Source: Candidatus Baltobacteraceae bacterium
GTDB taxonomy: Bacteria; Vulcanimicrobiota; Vulcanimicrobiia; Vulcanimicrobiales; Vulcanimicrobiaceae
Direction of reading: 5' to 3'
Length of the DNA: 64,000 bases
NCBI GenBank assembly: GCA_035502855.1
Contig: DATJTX010000016.1
Span: 124,001-188,000, forward strand
Below are positions 16,850 to 27,227 of this stretch, in pieces (the first letter of the stretch is position 1; each line of letters starts with the position of its first letter). Both the position numbers and the translations under genes were made by a program. A model generated the notes under the pieces. That model was given only the letters and a program-made list of their open reading frames with translations. It was not told the origin of the DNA and searched no databases.

Positions 16850-17764
16850 GAGTCTGTACTCGTAGAGTGCGTCGAGCTTGAGCATCGCGCCGAGCTCCGC
16901 CGCGATCACCGGCGCGTGTTCGGCTCCGACGATCGATTCCCACCGGGGATTGAGGATCGTGTTTTCGCGGTCCGTCATCGGCCGGTCCAGCGGCCTTGCG
17001 CGAACCTTCCCTTCCGCGGTCAGCGCGATCAGGTAAGCGAGGAGCTGGCGCGCCATCGCCGGCCAGAGCATCGGCCGCTGCGAGCCGTAGATCGCCAGGA
17101 CGAGCTGCGGAATCGTCATCGGCCCGCGCGCCAGCGCATCGATCAATTCGGTCTCGCGCATCTTGCGGTGCTCGATGTACTCGTCGATCTTCGCACGCGC
17201 GTCCTCGACGATCGGGCCATGTCCGCCATAGATCCGCTGCGCTTGCTGAAAGTCGTCGCGCAATCGTTGCAACGTGCGCTGGTAAGGGCGCATTGCGCCG
17301 CCCGGCGGCGCGATGACGACGGGTCCCTCTCCCAAGATCACGTCGCCGGTAAAGAGTGCGCGCTCGAGCGGGTCGTAGAGCACGACATGCTCGAAGGTGT
17401 GGCCCGGCGCATCGACGACGCGCAGCGCGCTGCGGCCGGCGCGCAGTTCGCCGTCGAGGTCGAACGCGCGATCGTGCGGTGTGTCCGAATTCGGATGCGC
17501 CCATACGGTCGCGCCGGTGCGAGCGGCGAGCGGCGCCGCGGCCGGCGCATGATCGGGATGACCGTGCGTCACCGCGATCGTCGTGATCCGCAATCCACGT
17601 TCGCGCGCGTTCGCAACCAGCGCGTCGAGGTGGCGCTCGATGACGGGCCCGGGATCGATCACGATCGCTTCACCGTCGCCCGCGTCGATGACGTGCGAGT
17701 TGGTTCCGGTCAGCGTCATCGGCGATGGATTCGGGGCGCGGACCAGCGCAATACGGCTCACCAC
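16841..17764 (-). CDS. MBL-fold metallohydrolase, LACTB2-like
   Basis: Encodes 307 residues. The metallo-beta-lactamase motif THGHPDHA (66-73), the later APGHTFEHVVLY and the TGDVILGEG aspartate block provide the two-zinc site. A C-terminal winged-helix-like segment (about 205-300; YIEHRKMRETELIDAL, GPMTIPQLVLAIYG) is typical of the LACTB2/hydroxyacylglutathione-hydrolase-like branch, whose known members act as endoribonucleases or thioesterases. The start overlaps the upstream Nudix stop by seven bases, so the two form an operon. The last two codons and the stop appear to come from a repeat element. Confidence 0.85.
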   Translation of the reverse strand: MVSRIALVRAPNPSPMTLTGTNSHVIDAGDGEAIVIDPGPVIERHLDALVANARERGLRITTIAVTHGHPDHAPAAAPLAARTGATVWAHPNSDTPHDRAFDLDGELRAGRSALRVVDAPGHTFEHVVLYDPLERALFTGDVILGEGPVVIAPPGGAMRPYQRTLQRLRDDFQQAQRIYGGHGPIVEDARAKIDEYIEHRKMRETELIDALARGPMTIPQLVLAIYGSQRPMLWPAMARQLLAYLIALTAEGKVRARPLDRPMTDRENTILNPRWESIVGAEHAPVIAAELGAMLKLDALYEYRLSP

Positions 17765-18420
17765 CGGCCCTCTAACTCGCTGGGCAGAACGAACCCTTTA
17801 TCGGGCTTCCGGTTCGGCATGATCGTGACGATCGGTTTGCCGCGCGCGTAGGCCAAGAGGGCGTCCACGTCGGCGAACGCGGCAAAGCGCTCGAGATGTT
17901 TGATGGTCGGATAGACGAGTTGCAGCGCGCCGGCGGCAAATGCCTCGAGCGCGCGCAGCGGCGCGATCCAGGTTGCGTCAAGCGTCTCGATCCGATCGGC
18001 GAGCGCCGTGGCTCCCGCCGGCGCGGGCGCAACGAAGAAATGCGTGTCGTAGCGCCGAGACTCCGTGGGCGGCGTGATCCAATGGGAGAAGAGCGCGAGC
18101 GTATCCGCGTCGATCGCGATGGCCGACTCTTCACGAACTTCACGCGCGGCGGCGTGCACGAGCGCGTGCGCGTCACGCAAGCTGACAGGGGGTTGATCGA
18201 CCGAGAGTTCGCGCGGAAGCTGCGCACGAAACTCACGCGCGATCCGCGAATCGTTCCAACCGGAGGCCGGTCCCGCAGCATAGTCTTCGGGGTCGACCGC
18301 ACCTCCGGGGAAGACGAAGGCGCCCGGCATGAACGGGCTGGCCGGACTGCGGCGCAGCATGAGGACTTCGAGCCCCGCCTGGTGCGCACGCACCAGGACT
18401 ACGGTCGCCGCTAAGCGCAA
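17758..18420 (-). CDS. Nudix hydrolase (NUDT19-like)
   Basis: Encodes about 220 residues if begun at TTG 18420. Homology begins at ALRLAATVVLVRA, then LEVLMLRRSP, SPFMPGAFVFPGGAVDPED and the Nudix box end AAAREVREESAI. The insert between the GG and REVREE halves is characteristic of NUDT7/19-type coenzyme A or acyl-CoA diphosphatases. The start is uncertain: no ATG exists in frame within the gap, and the longer open frame runs into the divergent gene at 18460. A 14-codon ORF (18455 down to 18411) overlaps the proposed start and may couple translation. Co-transcribed with the MBL hydrolase. Confidence 0.8.
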   Translation of the reverse strand: MRLAATVVLVRAHQAGLEVLMLRRSPASPFMPGAFVFPGGAVDPEDYAAGPASGWNDSRIAREFRAQLPRELSVDQPPVSLRDAHALVHAAAREVREESAIAIDADTLALFSHWITPPTESRRYDTHFFVAPAPAGATALADRIETLDATWIAPLRALEAFAAGALQLVYPTIKHLERFAAFADVDALLAYARGKPIVTIMPNRKPDKGFVLPSELEGRW

Positions 18421-18459
18421 TGCGGGAACCAGGTTCTCGAGAGGTATCGTTTCATCGTT

Positions 18460-18843
18460 ATGAATGTGCGAGTTGTTGCCGCCGCCGCGGCCATCCTGTT
18501 CGCCTTCCCGCTCGCTGCAGCCGCGCAGACGACGCCGAAACCGACGATTCCGCCGGCTGCGATCAACGCGGTCGAAAACATCGTGACGCGGCTGGCCGGA
18601 GACGCCGCCGCGCCGTACGGCATCGATCCGAATCACAGCCGCGGTGCGGTGACGTACTTCCATCGCTTCGATTTGCAGATTCGGATGCCGCTCAACGTCT
18701 ATCGTGACGTGCATCTCCATCAAGGCACGGTGATCGATCCGCGCGGTGCGAGCCTCGAGCCCGGGCAGGTGGTCGACGTGGTTGGACACGCCAACCCCGA
18801 CGGTTCGCTCAACGCCGACGTCATCACGATCGTGCACTCGTAA
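18460..18843 (+). CDS. Small exported protein, unknown function
   Basis: A 127-residue protein with a clear signal peptide (1-23, ending AAAAQ). The mature part has a helical stretch (AAINAVENIVTRLAG) and then a beta-rich C-terminal half, RGAVTYFHRFDLQIRM, HLHQGTVIDPRGASLEPG, QVVDVVGHANPDGSLNAD, which reads like a small OB- or barrel-type fold. No catalytic motif or cysteine pair is seen. It starts 40 bases from the divergent Nudix gene. Function unknown. Confidence 0.65.
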   Translation: MNVRVVAAAAAILFAFPLAAAAQTTPKPTIPPAAINAVENIVTRLAGDAAAPYGIDPNHSRGAVTYFHRFDLQIRMPLNVYRDVHLHQGTVIDPRGASLEPGQVVDVVGHANPDGSLNADVITIVHS

Positions 18844-18853
18844 GCGGCTCCTG

Positions 18854-19142
18854 ATGCGCGTCGCGTTCGCGAGTGACGAAGCGACCGAATTGACGGGCGC
18901 GATCGACGCCTGGCTGCGCGAGCATCGCCGCCAACAAAGTTCGCGGCATCCGCGCTGCCTTGTGCGGCGATGCCGTCACGGCGCGAGCTGCGCGCGAATG
19001 GAACGATGCGAACGTCTTGGCGCTGAGCCTGCGCGCAACCGCGCCGGAGGTCGCGCGCGAGATTCTCGACGCCTGGTTCAGCGGCCGTCCGACGGAGGAC
19101 CCGAGCTATCGGGCATTGATCGATTCACTACGCGAGCAATAG
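18854..19142 (+). pseudogene. rpiB: Ribose-5-phosphate isomerase B remnant with internal deletion and frameshift
   Basis: The start MRVAFASDEATELTGAIDAWLRE resembles the RpiB N-terminus. At about 18923 homology continues in another frame with SIAANKVRGIRAALCGD, then REWNDANVLAL and EIVDAWF-like EILDAWF, ending at 19142, which is the RpiB C-terminal half. About 60 residues between the two are missing, including the GILICGTGIGM-type active-site cysteine segment. The product cannot be an active isomerase. The remaining length (289 bases) is not a multiple of three. An assembly error is the alternative explanation. Confidence 0.75.
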
Positions 19143-19505
19143 CGCGGTGCAGACCGCGAGCGTCCAGTTGACCAGGTGCGACGTCCAACAGTAGACGCAC
19201 GGCATTTTTGTGACGTAGAGCAATGAATACGCGAGCACCGCGGAAACAGCCGCGGCAAAAAGCGCCGCAGCGAAGATCACGATCATTTCGGTCCGCTCGG
19301 TCGCGAACCAAACCGCGATCGCGAGCGCCGGGTAGTACGCCGTGCCGATGAGGGCGTTCGGAACACCCCCGAAGAGCCGCGCCCGCGGCGTCTGGACGAC
19401 GCTGCGCTCGGTGAGCTCGCCCCGCTCGGCCCGAATTCCCTTACGCAGCATGAAAAGGGAGGCGTAGAGACCAACTCCGCACAGCACCGTGATAATCGTC
19501 CGCAT
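19128..19505 (-). CDS. VKOR-family membrane protein (vitamin K epoxide reductase-like)
   Basis: A 125-residue protein with four predicted membrane helices (about 3-20, 52-69, 73-95, 105-124). The active-site motif Cys103-Val-Tyr-Cys106 (KMPCVYCWTSH) and VPNALIGTAYYP match VKOR, which reoxidises DsbA-like thiol oxidases using quinone. The loop between helix 1 and helix 2 holds no cysteine, so the second shuttle pair of ordinary VKOR is absent. The ATG start is preceded by GGGGAAAGG. The 3' end overlaps the rpiB remnant by 15 bases. No DsbA-like partner lies in the window. Confidence 0.82.
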   Translation of the reverse strand: MRTIITVLCGVGLYASLFMLRKGIRAERGELTERSVVQTPRARLFGGVPNALIGTAYYPALAIAVWFATERTEMIVIFAAALFAAAVSAVLAYSLLYVTKMPCVYCWTSHLVNWTLAVCTALLLA

Positions 19506-19520
19506 CGTGCCTTTCCCCGG

Positions 19521-20156
19521 TTGAACCCGATCGCCAAGCGCCTCGGAGCGATTGCGATGCTCGCAGCCTCGTTCTTGCTGGCTGCGCTCGTCATTCGTTT
19601 CCAACCCCTGGTCGAACGTGAAATCCGCTCGCTGGGACTCTCGGCGTATCCACTCGCAATCGTGATCTTCGCGATCGTCGCATCGGCCCCGTTCTCCGTG
19701 ACCGATGCGCTGGCGATCATGAACGGCGCCATCTTCGGCCCGGTGAAAGGCTCGCTCGTCAGCGCGATCGGACTCGTGCTCGGCGCACTCGGCGGCTACT
19801 GGATCAACCGGCGCGCCTCGCAGATGCTGGACCTCGACGCGTATTTGGAACGCGTTCCGCGATGGGTCAAACGATTTCCGGTCGGCTCGCCGGCATTTCT
19901 CATCGCCGTTCGGTTGATTCCGGGTTTCGGCGGCACCGTCGCGACGGCGAGCGCGGCGACGTTTCGCGTGCCGGTCTGGGTACACGTGTGGACGATGTGT
20001 GCGGTCGCGGTCCCGCTGTGCACCATTCTCGCGATCTTCGGCGATCGCGTGACCGTGGTGGTCCATCGTTACGAGTATCGCGCGCACGTGTACTGGGAGG
20101 CGCATCGGCCGCATCTGCATTTACCGCATCGCGTGCGAGTGAAACCCACGCCGTGA
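19521..20156 (+). CDS. VTT-domain (TVP38/TMEM64, DedA-like) membrane protein
   Basis: A 211-residue integral membrane protein from TTG 19521, divergent from the VKOR gene. It has the VTT core: APFSVTDALAIMNGAIFGPVKGSLVSAIG, then GYWINRRASQ, and AFLIAVRLIPGFGGTVATASAATFRVP, where the arginine and PGFGG belong to the re-entrant motif of DedA/VTT proteins. Relatives are lipid scramblases or transporters. The C-terminus is rich in histidine and basic residues (EAHRPHLHLPHRVRVKP). Its TGA overlaps the GTG start of the RNase D gene. Confidence 0.82.
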   Translation: MNPIAKRLGAIAMLAASFLLAALVIRFQPLVEREIRSLGLSAYPLAIVIFAIVASAPFSVTDALAIMNGAIFGPVKGSLVSAIGLVLGALGGYWINRRASQMLDLDAYLERVPRWVKRFPVGSPAFLIAVRLIPGFGGTVATASAATFRVPVWVHVWTMCAVAVPLCTILAIFGDRVTVVVHRYEYRAHVYWEAHRPHLHLPHRVRVKPTP

Positions 20157-21330
20157 AAGCACTCCCGATCGAAATGGTCGAGACGCCGGAGCAGGTCGCG
20201 CTGCTGTGCGAGCGGATCGCGCGCAGCACGCACGTCGCGCTCGACACCGAGTTTCACACCGAGCGCACCTACTCGCCGCGGCTGATGGTCGTGCAGCTGG
20301 CATTCGATGAAGGAGCGGTGATCGTCGATCCGCTGGCGGTACGCGATTTGCGTCCGCTCATCGACGCGCTCTCGTCGGTGACGGTCGTCGGTCATGCACT
20401 CTCGTCGGACCTGAAAATCTTTGCCGATCGCTACGATCGGGTGCCCGCGAGCATCTTCGACACGCAGATTGCGGCGGCGTTTCTCGGCTACGGCATGCAG
20501 ATCTCGCTGGCCGATCTCGTGCGCGACCTCGAACGTTTACGGTTGGCCAAATCGCAAACGGTGAGCGACTGGTCGACGCGGCCGCTCACACCCAAACAAC
20601 TCGACTATTTGGTCGATGACGTTGCGCATCTGCTCCCGATGCACCGCACGCTCGCTTCACGCCTGGAGGCAGCGGGCCGTCTCGAATGGGCCGCCGAGGA
20701 GTGCGCGTCGCTGGGCGACGTCGAGCGCTATCGCGGCGACGAGCGGCGCGCGTATCTGCGGCTGCCGGGAGCGATGCGCATGAGCCGGCGTGAGCTCGCC
20801 GTGCTCAGTGAGATCGTCAAATTGCGTGACGAGCAGGCGCGCGCGCGCGACCTGCCCCCGAAGTACATCATCCCCGACGACGTGGTCTCGGGCCTGGCGA
20901 CCCTGCGTCCGAAGCGCGTCGAAGAACTTGACCAGCTTCGGCGGCTCGACGCCGGCGTGCGGCGGTCGCTCGGCGCGGCCGTCGTCGAGGCCGTAGCGCG
21001 CGCCGAAGCACTCCCGGAAGAGCAACTGCCGGAGCGTCCGGCACGCCCGCTCGGGCCCAGCCGCGACACGCTGGCGGCAATGATGGGCGTCCTGGTCGGT
21101 GAAATCGCCCGGGAGCACGAGCTTCCCCAGAGCCTGCTCGTGCCGCGGGCGGCACTCGATCGCGTGGCACGGGAGGCGCCCGGTGACCGCGCGAGTTTCG
21201 AGCGCGCGCTCGAACTCTCGCACTGGCGTTTGGCGCTCGTGGGTGATCCGCTCTGGCGACTTTTGTCCGGCGAACTGCATCTGGCAATCGAAGGCTACGC
21301 CGAGCGCGATCCCAAAATACGCCTATTGCC

Positions 21331-21334
<4 letters not shown>
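20153..21334 (+). CDS. rnd: Ribonuclease D
   Basis: Encodes 393 residues from GTG 20153, which overlaps the preceding stop. Much of the open frame upstream is a shadow of the VTT gene. DEDD exonuclease residues appear in order: [37 protein letters not shown] and the Y-x3-D of [10 protein letters not shown]. An HRDC domain (about 205-290; [28 protein letters not shown]) and a degenerate second helical domain follow. RNase D trims tRNA and other small RNA 3' ends. It overlaps aconitase by four bases (ATGA). Confidence 0.92.
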
Positions 21335-24081
<2,747 letters not shown>

Positions 24082-24087
24082 CGACAC

Positions 24088-24735
24088 GTGCCGACGCACG
24101 AGCGTGACGAGCGCTTAGTCCACCGGTTGGAATCGTTCTCCGACGTGGTCATCGGGTTCAGCCTCGCACTCCTCAGCCTCACCCTCGTGATTCCACAGCA
24201 CGTCACCGAGCTCATCCGCAATACGTGGTGGATGGTCGCATACGTGTGGACATACGCCGTGATTGCGTCGATCTGGTACAACCACCAGCGTCTATTTTCG
24301 GTGTACTTCGTGGTGCGGCCGTACACGATCGTGTTGAATTTCTTCTTGCTCTCGACGCTCGGCCTGATGGTCTATTTCGTGCAGGTCTTCGTGCACGTAC
24401 AAAGCGATTTCGACAAGATCTGGACTTTTCTCGTGTATTTCCTCATCCAAGGTCTTAGCGGCTTGGCGATAGGCGTGCTCTACTCGATCGGGGTACGTGC
24501 GCGCTGGAATCAGCTCGACCCGCACGAGCGCTACGTCGGGATCCTCCACGGAAGCCGCAGTCTCATCGCCGGCGCCTCCATTCTGCTCGGCATTGGGGTG
24601 AGCGCGCTCAGGCCGGCCCGAACGATGGACGACGCGCTTCCCTTAGCGTACGCCGCCCTCGCCGGACTCTTGCTCGCGCGCGTCGGCGCGCGACTGCTCA
24701 AGTCGAGGATCGTCGGCGTTCAGACCGTGCGCTGA
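24088..24735 (+). CDS. TMEM175-family (DUF1211) ion channel-like membrane protein
   Basis: A 215-residue membrane protein from GTG 24088, six bases after acnA. It carries the TMEM175 signature in helix 1, RLESFSDVVIGFSLALLSL (the R-x3-FSD motif), followed by five more hydrophobic helices including WWMVAYVWTYAVIASIWYNHQRLF. Bacterial members form tetrameric potassium-leak channels. Here the usual pore leucine and isoleucine positions are plausible but not verified. Its end overlaps the convergent VOC gene by 16 bases. Confidence 0.85.
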   Translation: MPTHERDERLVHRLESFSDVVIGFSLALLSLTLVIPQHVTELIRNTWWMVAYVWTYAVIASIWYNHQRLFSVYFVVRPYTIVLNFFLLSTLGLMVYFVQVFVHVQSDFDKIWTFLVYFLIQGLSGLAIGVLYSIGVRARWNQLDPHERYVGILHGSRSLIAGASILLGIGVSALRPARTMDDALPLAYAALAGLLLARVGARLLKSRIVGVQTVR

Positions 24736-25070
24736 TGGAGCACGAACGAGTTGCCGTCCGGATCGAAGCACCACTGCTGCACGCAGACCGGTAGCGTGCG
24801 CACCTCACCGTCGAGCGTTCCGCCGAGCTGCGCGACGCGGCCGCGCAGCGCCTCGAGGTCGGGCACGGCGAAAAGCACGCACCCCGAGGCGCGGTGCTCA
24901 GCGAGCTTGCCGATGCCGAATGCCGTTCCATCGGCCAGGACGTACTCGGCGCCGTGTTCGCTCTCCCAGACGGTTTCGCTCACGTCCAGCAGCGTTTTAT
25001 AGAACGCGCTCGCGCGCGCGACGTCGCGCACGGAATAATAGACGGCGTCGATACCCGTTGCTTTACTCAT
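24720..25070 (-). CDS. VOC-family protein (glyoxalase/bleomycin-resistance fold)
   Basis: A 116-residue single VOC domain: AVYYSVRDVARASAFYKTLL at the N-terminus, GAEYVLADGTAFGIG in the middle, and WCFDPDGNSFVLHQRTV at the C-terminus, with the family's terminal Asp-Pro-(D/E)-Gly-N block. One expected metal ligand (the first histidine) is not obvious, so it may bind a small molecule without catalysis. It is divergent from a WYL regulator, and the shared gap contains a perfect palindrome, suggesting control by that regulator. Confidence 0.85.
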   Translation of the reverse strand: MSKATGIDAVYYSVRDVARASAFYKTLLDVSETVWESEHGAEYVLADGTAFGIGKLAEHRASGCVLFAVPDLEALRGRVAQLGGTLDGEVRTLPVCVQQWCFDPDGNSFVLHQRTV

Positions 25071-25091
25071 ATTTCGATCCTAGCAGCCCAT

Positions 25092-25112
25092 ACTTGACAC
25101 CTGCTGTCAAGT
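25092..25112. promoter_or_regulatory. Perfect 8-bp palindrome (operator candidate) between VOC gene and WYL regulator
   Basis: ACTTGACA (25092-25099) is repeated inverted as TGTCAAGT (25105-25112) with five bases between. Each arm contains a TTGACA hexamer, one on each strand, so regulator binding could occlude both divergent promoters. No convincing -10 boxes were found at standard spacing. Confidence 0.6.
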
Positions 25113-25128
25113 TTGCGAGGCTGCGGAT

Positions 25129-26082
25129 ATGAAGGCTGACCGGCTCGTCTCGCTGCTGCTCTTGCTCCAATCGGCTCCGCGCCGGACCGCCCGCGACTTG
25201 GCGAAACGCCTCGAGGTCTGCGAGCGCACGATCTACCGCGACGTCGATGCGCTTTGCGCTTCGGGCGTGCCCGTCTACGCGGAGCGTGGCCCCGACGGCG
25301 GCATCGCACTTGCCGACGGATACCGCAAGGCGCTCACGCACTTCGCCGAGGACGAAGTCCGCGCGCTCTTCATCTCCGGTTCGGCGATCCTCGCCGACCT
25401 TGGCTTGGGCGCCAACCTGGACCGCGCGCTCGAGAAGCTTCGCGGCGGATTCTCCGACGTGCAGCGCAAGGCGGCGGAAAAGGCGCGCGGCCGCATTCAT
25501 ATCGATCAGCGCCGCTGGTATCAGAGTGATCCGCCGCTCGAGCGGCTTGCATTGCTGCGCCGCGCGGTGTGGGACGATCGCTGCCTCGAGATCGTCTACG
25601 AAGACCGGCAAAAGGCGCGCACGACTCGTGGTGTCGAGCCGTACGGGCTGGTTTCTAAAGCGGGCGTGTGGTATCTGGTCGCGCGAACGGCGGAGGGCTA
25701 TCGCAGCTTTCGCGTCGAGCGAATGTGTGACGTGCGCGAACGCGGCGAACGGTTCGAGCGCGATGCGGCCTTCGACCTCGACGCGTACTGGCGCACGAGT
25801 TCGGAGCGGATGCGCGAGGGCCTGGAGCACTTCCCCGTGACGCTGCGCGTGCGGCGCGACGCGGTCGACATGATTACCGGCTTTTGGCCGACGCGTTGGA
25901 TTGATCGCGGCGGGGACCGTCTCCTCTGTGTCGATTTCATGAGCGAACGCGCGGCCATTTCACATCTGGTTACCTGGGGCGACGCGGTCGACCTGATCGA
26001 GCCGCTTTCTTTATGTGCGGGCGTGCTCGAGCATGCTCGCGAGCTGTGCGATCGCTACGAGCGTCAATCGGCCAGGCAATAG
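25129..26082 (+). CDS. HTH-WYL transcriptional regulator
   Basis: A 317-residue regulator. N-terminal winged helix (about 3-58: RLVSLLLLLQSAPRRTARDLAKRLEVCERTIYRDVDAL), wing with GPDGGIALADGYR, then a WYL domain (about 140-215; AVWDDRCLEIVYEDRQKART, VEPYGLVSKAGVWYLVART, FRVERM) and a WCX domain at the C-terminus. WYL regulators sense nucleic acids or nucleotide ligands and often control DNA repair or phage defence, but simple metabolic examples exist. It is divergent from a VOC gene and probably autoregulated through the palindrome just upstream. It overlaps the convergent diguanylate cyclase by 19 bases. Confidence 0.88.
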   Translation: MKADRLVSLLLLLQSAPRRTARDLAKRLEVCERTIYRDVDALCASGVPVYAERGPDGGIALADGYRKALTHFAEDEVRALFISGSAILADLGLGANLDRALEKLRGGFSDVQRKAAEKARGRIHIDQRRWYQSDPPLERLALLRRAVWDDRCLEIVYEDRQKARTTRGVEPYGLVSKAGVWYLVARTAEGYRSFRVERMCDVRERGERFERDAAFDLDAYWRTSSERMREGLEHFPVTLRVRRDAVDMITGFWPTRWIDRGGDRLLCVDFMSERAAISHLVTWGDAVDLIEPLSLCAGVLEHARELCDRYERQSARQ

Positions 26083-27176
26083 CAATTCTTGCCCGCGGCC
26101 TTAGCCTGGTAGACTGCGTCGTCGGCGCGGCGCATCAGTTCGCTCGGGGGCATTCCCGGCGTCGCAAATGCGGCGCCGATCGAGGCCGAAAGGGCATGAG
26201 TGCGGAGTGCGTCGAGGATACGCTTGAGTGCAGCCTGCGCGGCGTCTCGATCGGTGCGCGGAAGAATGAGCGAGAATTCGTCGCCTGCGAAACGAGCGGG
26301 CACGTCGATGTCGCGCGTTTGCGTGCGAAGCACGGTTGCGACCGTCACCAGCGCGGCGTCGCCTCCGGCATGGCCGCGAGTGTCGTTGATGTGCTTGAAA
26401 TCGTCGATGTCGATCATTGCGAAGGCGAGCGTTTCGCCGGTGCGATTGATCGTGCGCAGCTCGGCCGCCAATCGTTCCATCAAGGCGCGCCGGTTGAACA
26501 ATCCGGTGAGCGAGTCGTGCATCGCGAGGCGTTCGAGTTCGGCTGAGAGCCTCATGCGTTCGAGCGCGAACGAGGCATGCAGCGCCAGCTCCCGCATTGA
26601 GTTGAGGCTCCAGCTCGATCCGCCGCGGTCGTTGGATCCGTCGGCGTAGAAGAGATACGCATCGCCGGACCCCGCGCGCACCGACGCCGCGGCAAAGCGT
26701 CGCCGTGTATCGAACAATGGCGCGTCCGCGTCGCTCGCCCATCCGGTAACGATGTCGCTGTCGCCGGTAGTCACGCGGTAAAGCGTCGACCCTTCGGGCA
26801 AAGTGCCGCCGTACTCCGATTCGGTGACGCTCGGACCGTCGAGTTCGTAGAGCGCGCTCATCGCATGTGCGCCTTCGATTCGAAACCAGATCGAGCGGGT
26901 AAAACCGAGGCCGACGACCGCCGCACGTAGCGCCTGGGAGGCGAGTTCCCGCTCGTCCCGAGCGGCAATGACGTCGACGAACGAGCGCGCGAGCTGCTCG
27001 AGCAGTTGCGAGCGCTCGAGCAACGCGTCGCGCTCGCGCTCGACCGCATCGATGCGTTCGGTGAGGAAGGCGATGCCGTCCGAGGTCTCTTCCTTCACAA
27101 TACGGAGGGTTCGTCGTGACTTCTCAAAAGCTCTTCGCCAAGTTTGCTGACGGCGCGACCTGGCGTAACCCCCCAC
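26064..27176 (-). CDS. Diguanylate cyclase with N-terminal coiled coil and GAF-like sensor
   Basis: Encodes 370 residues from GTG 27176; GTG 27098 is an alternative that would shorten it by 26. A coiled coil (about 32-60, RIDAVERERDALLERSQLLEQL) leads into a GAF-like domain (about 65-205) and a GGDEF domain (about 212-370; LERLAMHDSLTGLFNRRAL). The active-site loop is AGDEF (297-301) instead of GGDEF, a variant found in active enzymes. The inhibitory c-di-GMP site R-x-x-D (RDID, 288-291) is present at the usual five-residue distance, so product inhibition is expected. Cytoplasmic, no membrane helix. Confidence 0.88.
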   Translation of the reverse strand: MGGYARSRRQQTWRRAFEKSRRTLRIVKEETSDGIAFLTERIDAVERERDALLERSQLLEQLARSFVDVIAARDERELASQALRAAVVGLGFTRSIWFRIEGAHAMSALYELDGPSVTESEYGGTLPEGSTLYRVTTGDSDIVTGWASDADAPLFDTRRRFAAASVRAGSGDAYLFYADGSNDRGGSSWSLNSMRELALHASFALERMRLSAELERLAMHDSLTGLFNRRALMERLAAELRTINRTGETLAFAMIDIDDFKHINDTRGHAGGDAALVTVATVLRTQTRDIDVPARFAGDEFSLILPRTDRDAAQAALKRILDALRTHALSASIGAAFATPGMPPSELMRRADDAVYQAKAAGKNCYCLAD

Positions 27177-27227
27177 CTCCCGGCTCTTCGCCGGCAGATG
27201 TACGCAAGCCCGAAGCCATAAGGGCTT

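Noticed and set aside
19862-20152. Extended N-terminus for RNase D
   Set aside because: The extra 97 codons overlap the VTT gene in another frame and have no homology; RNase D starts at GTG 20153 next to the stop of the VTT gene.
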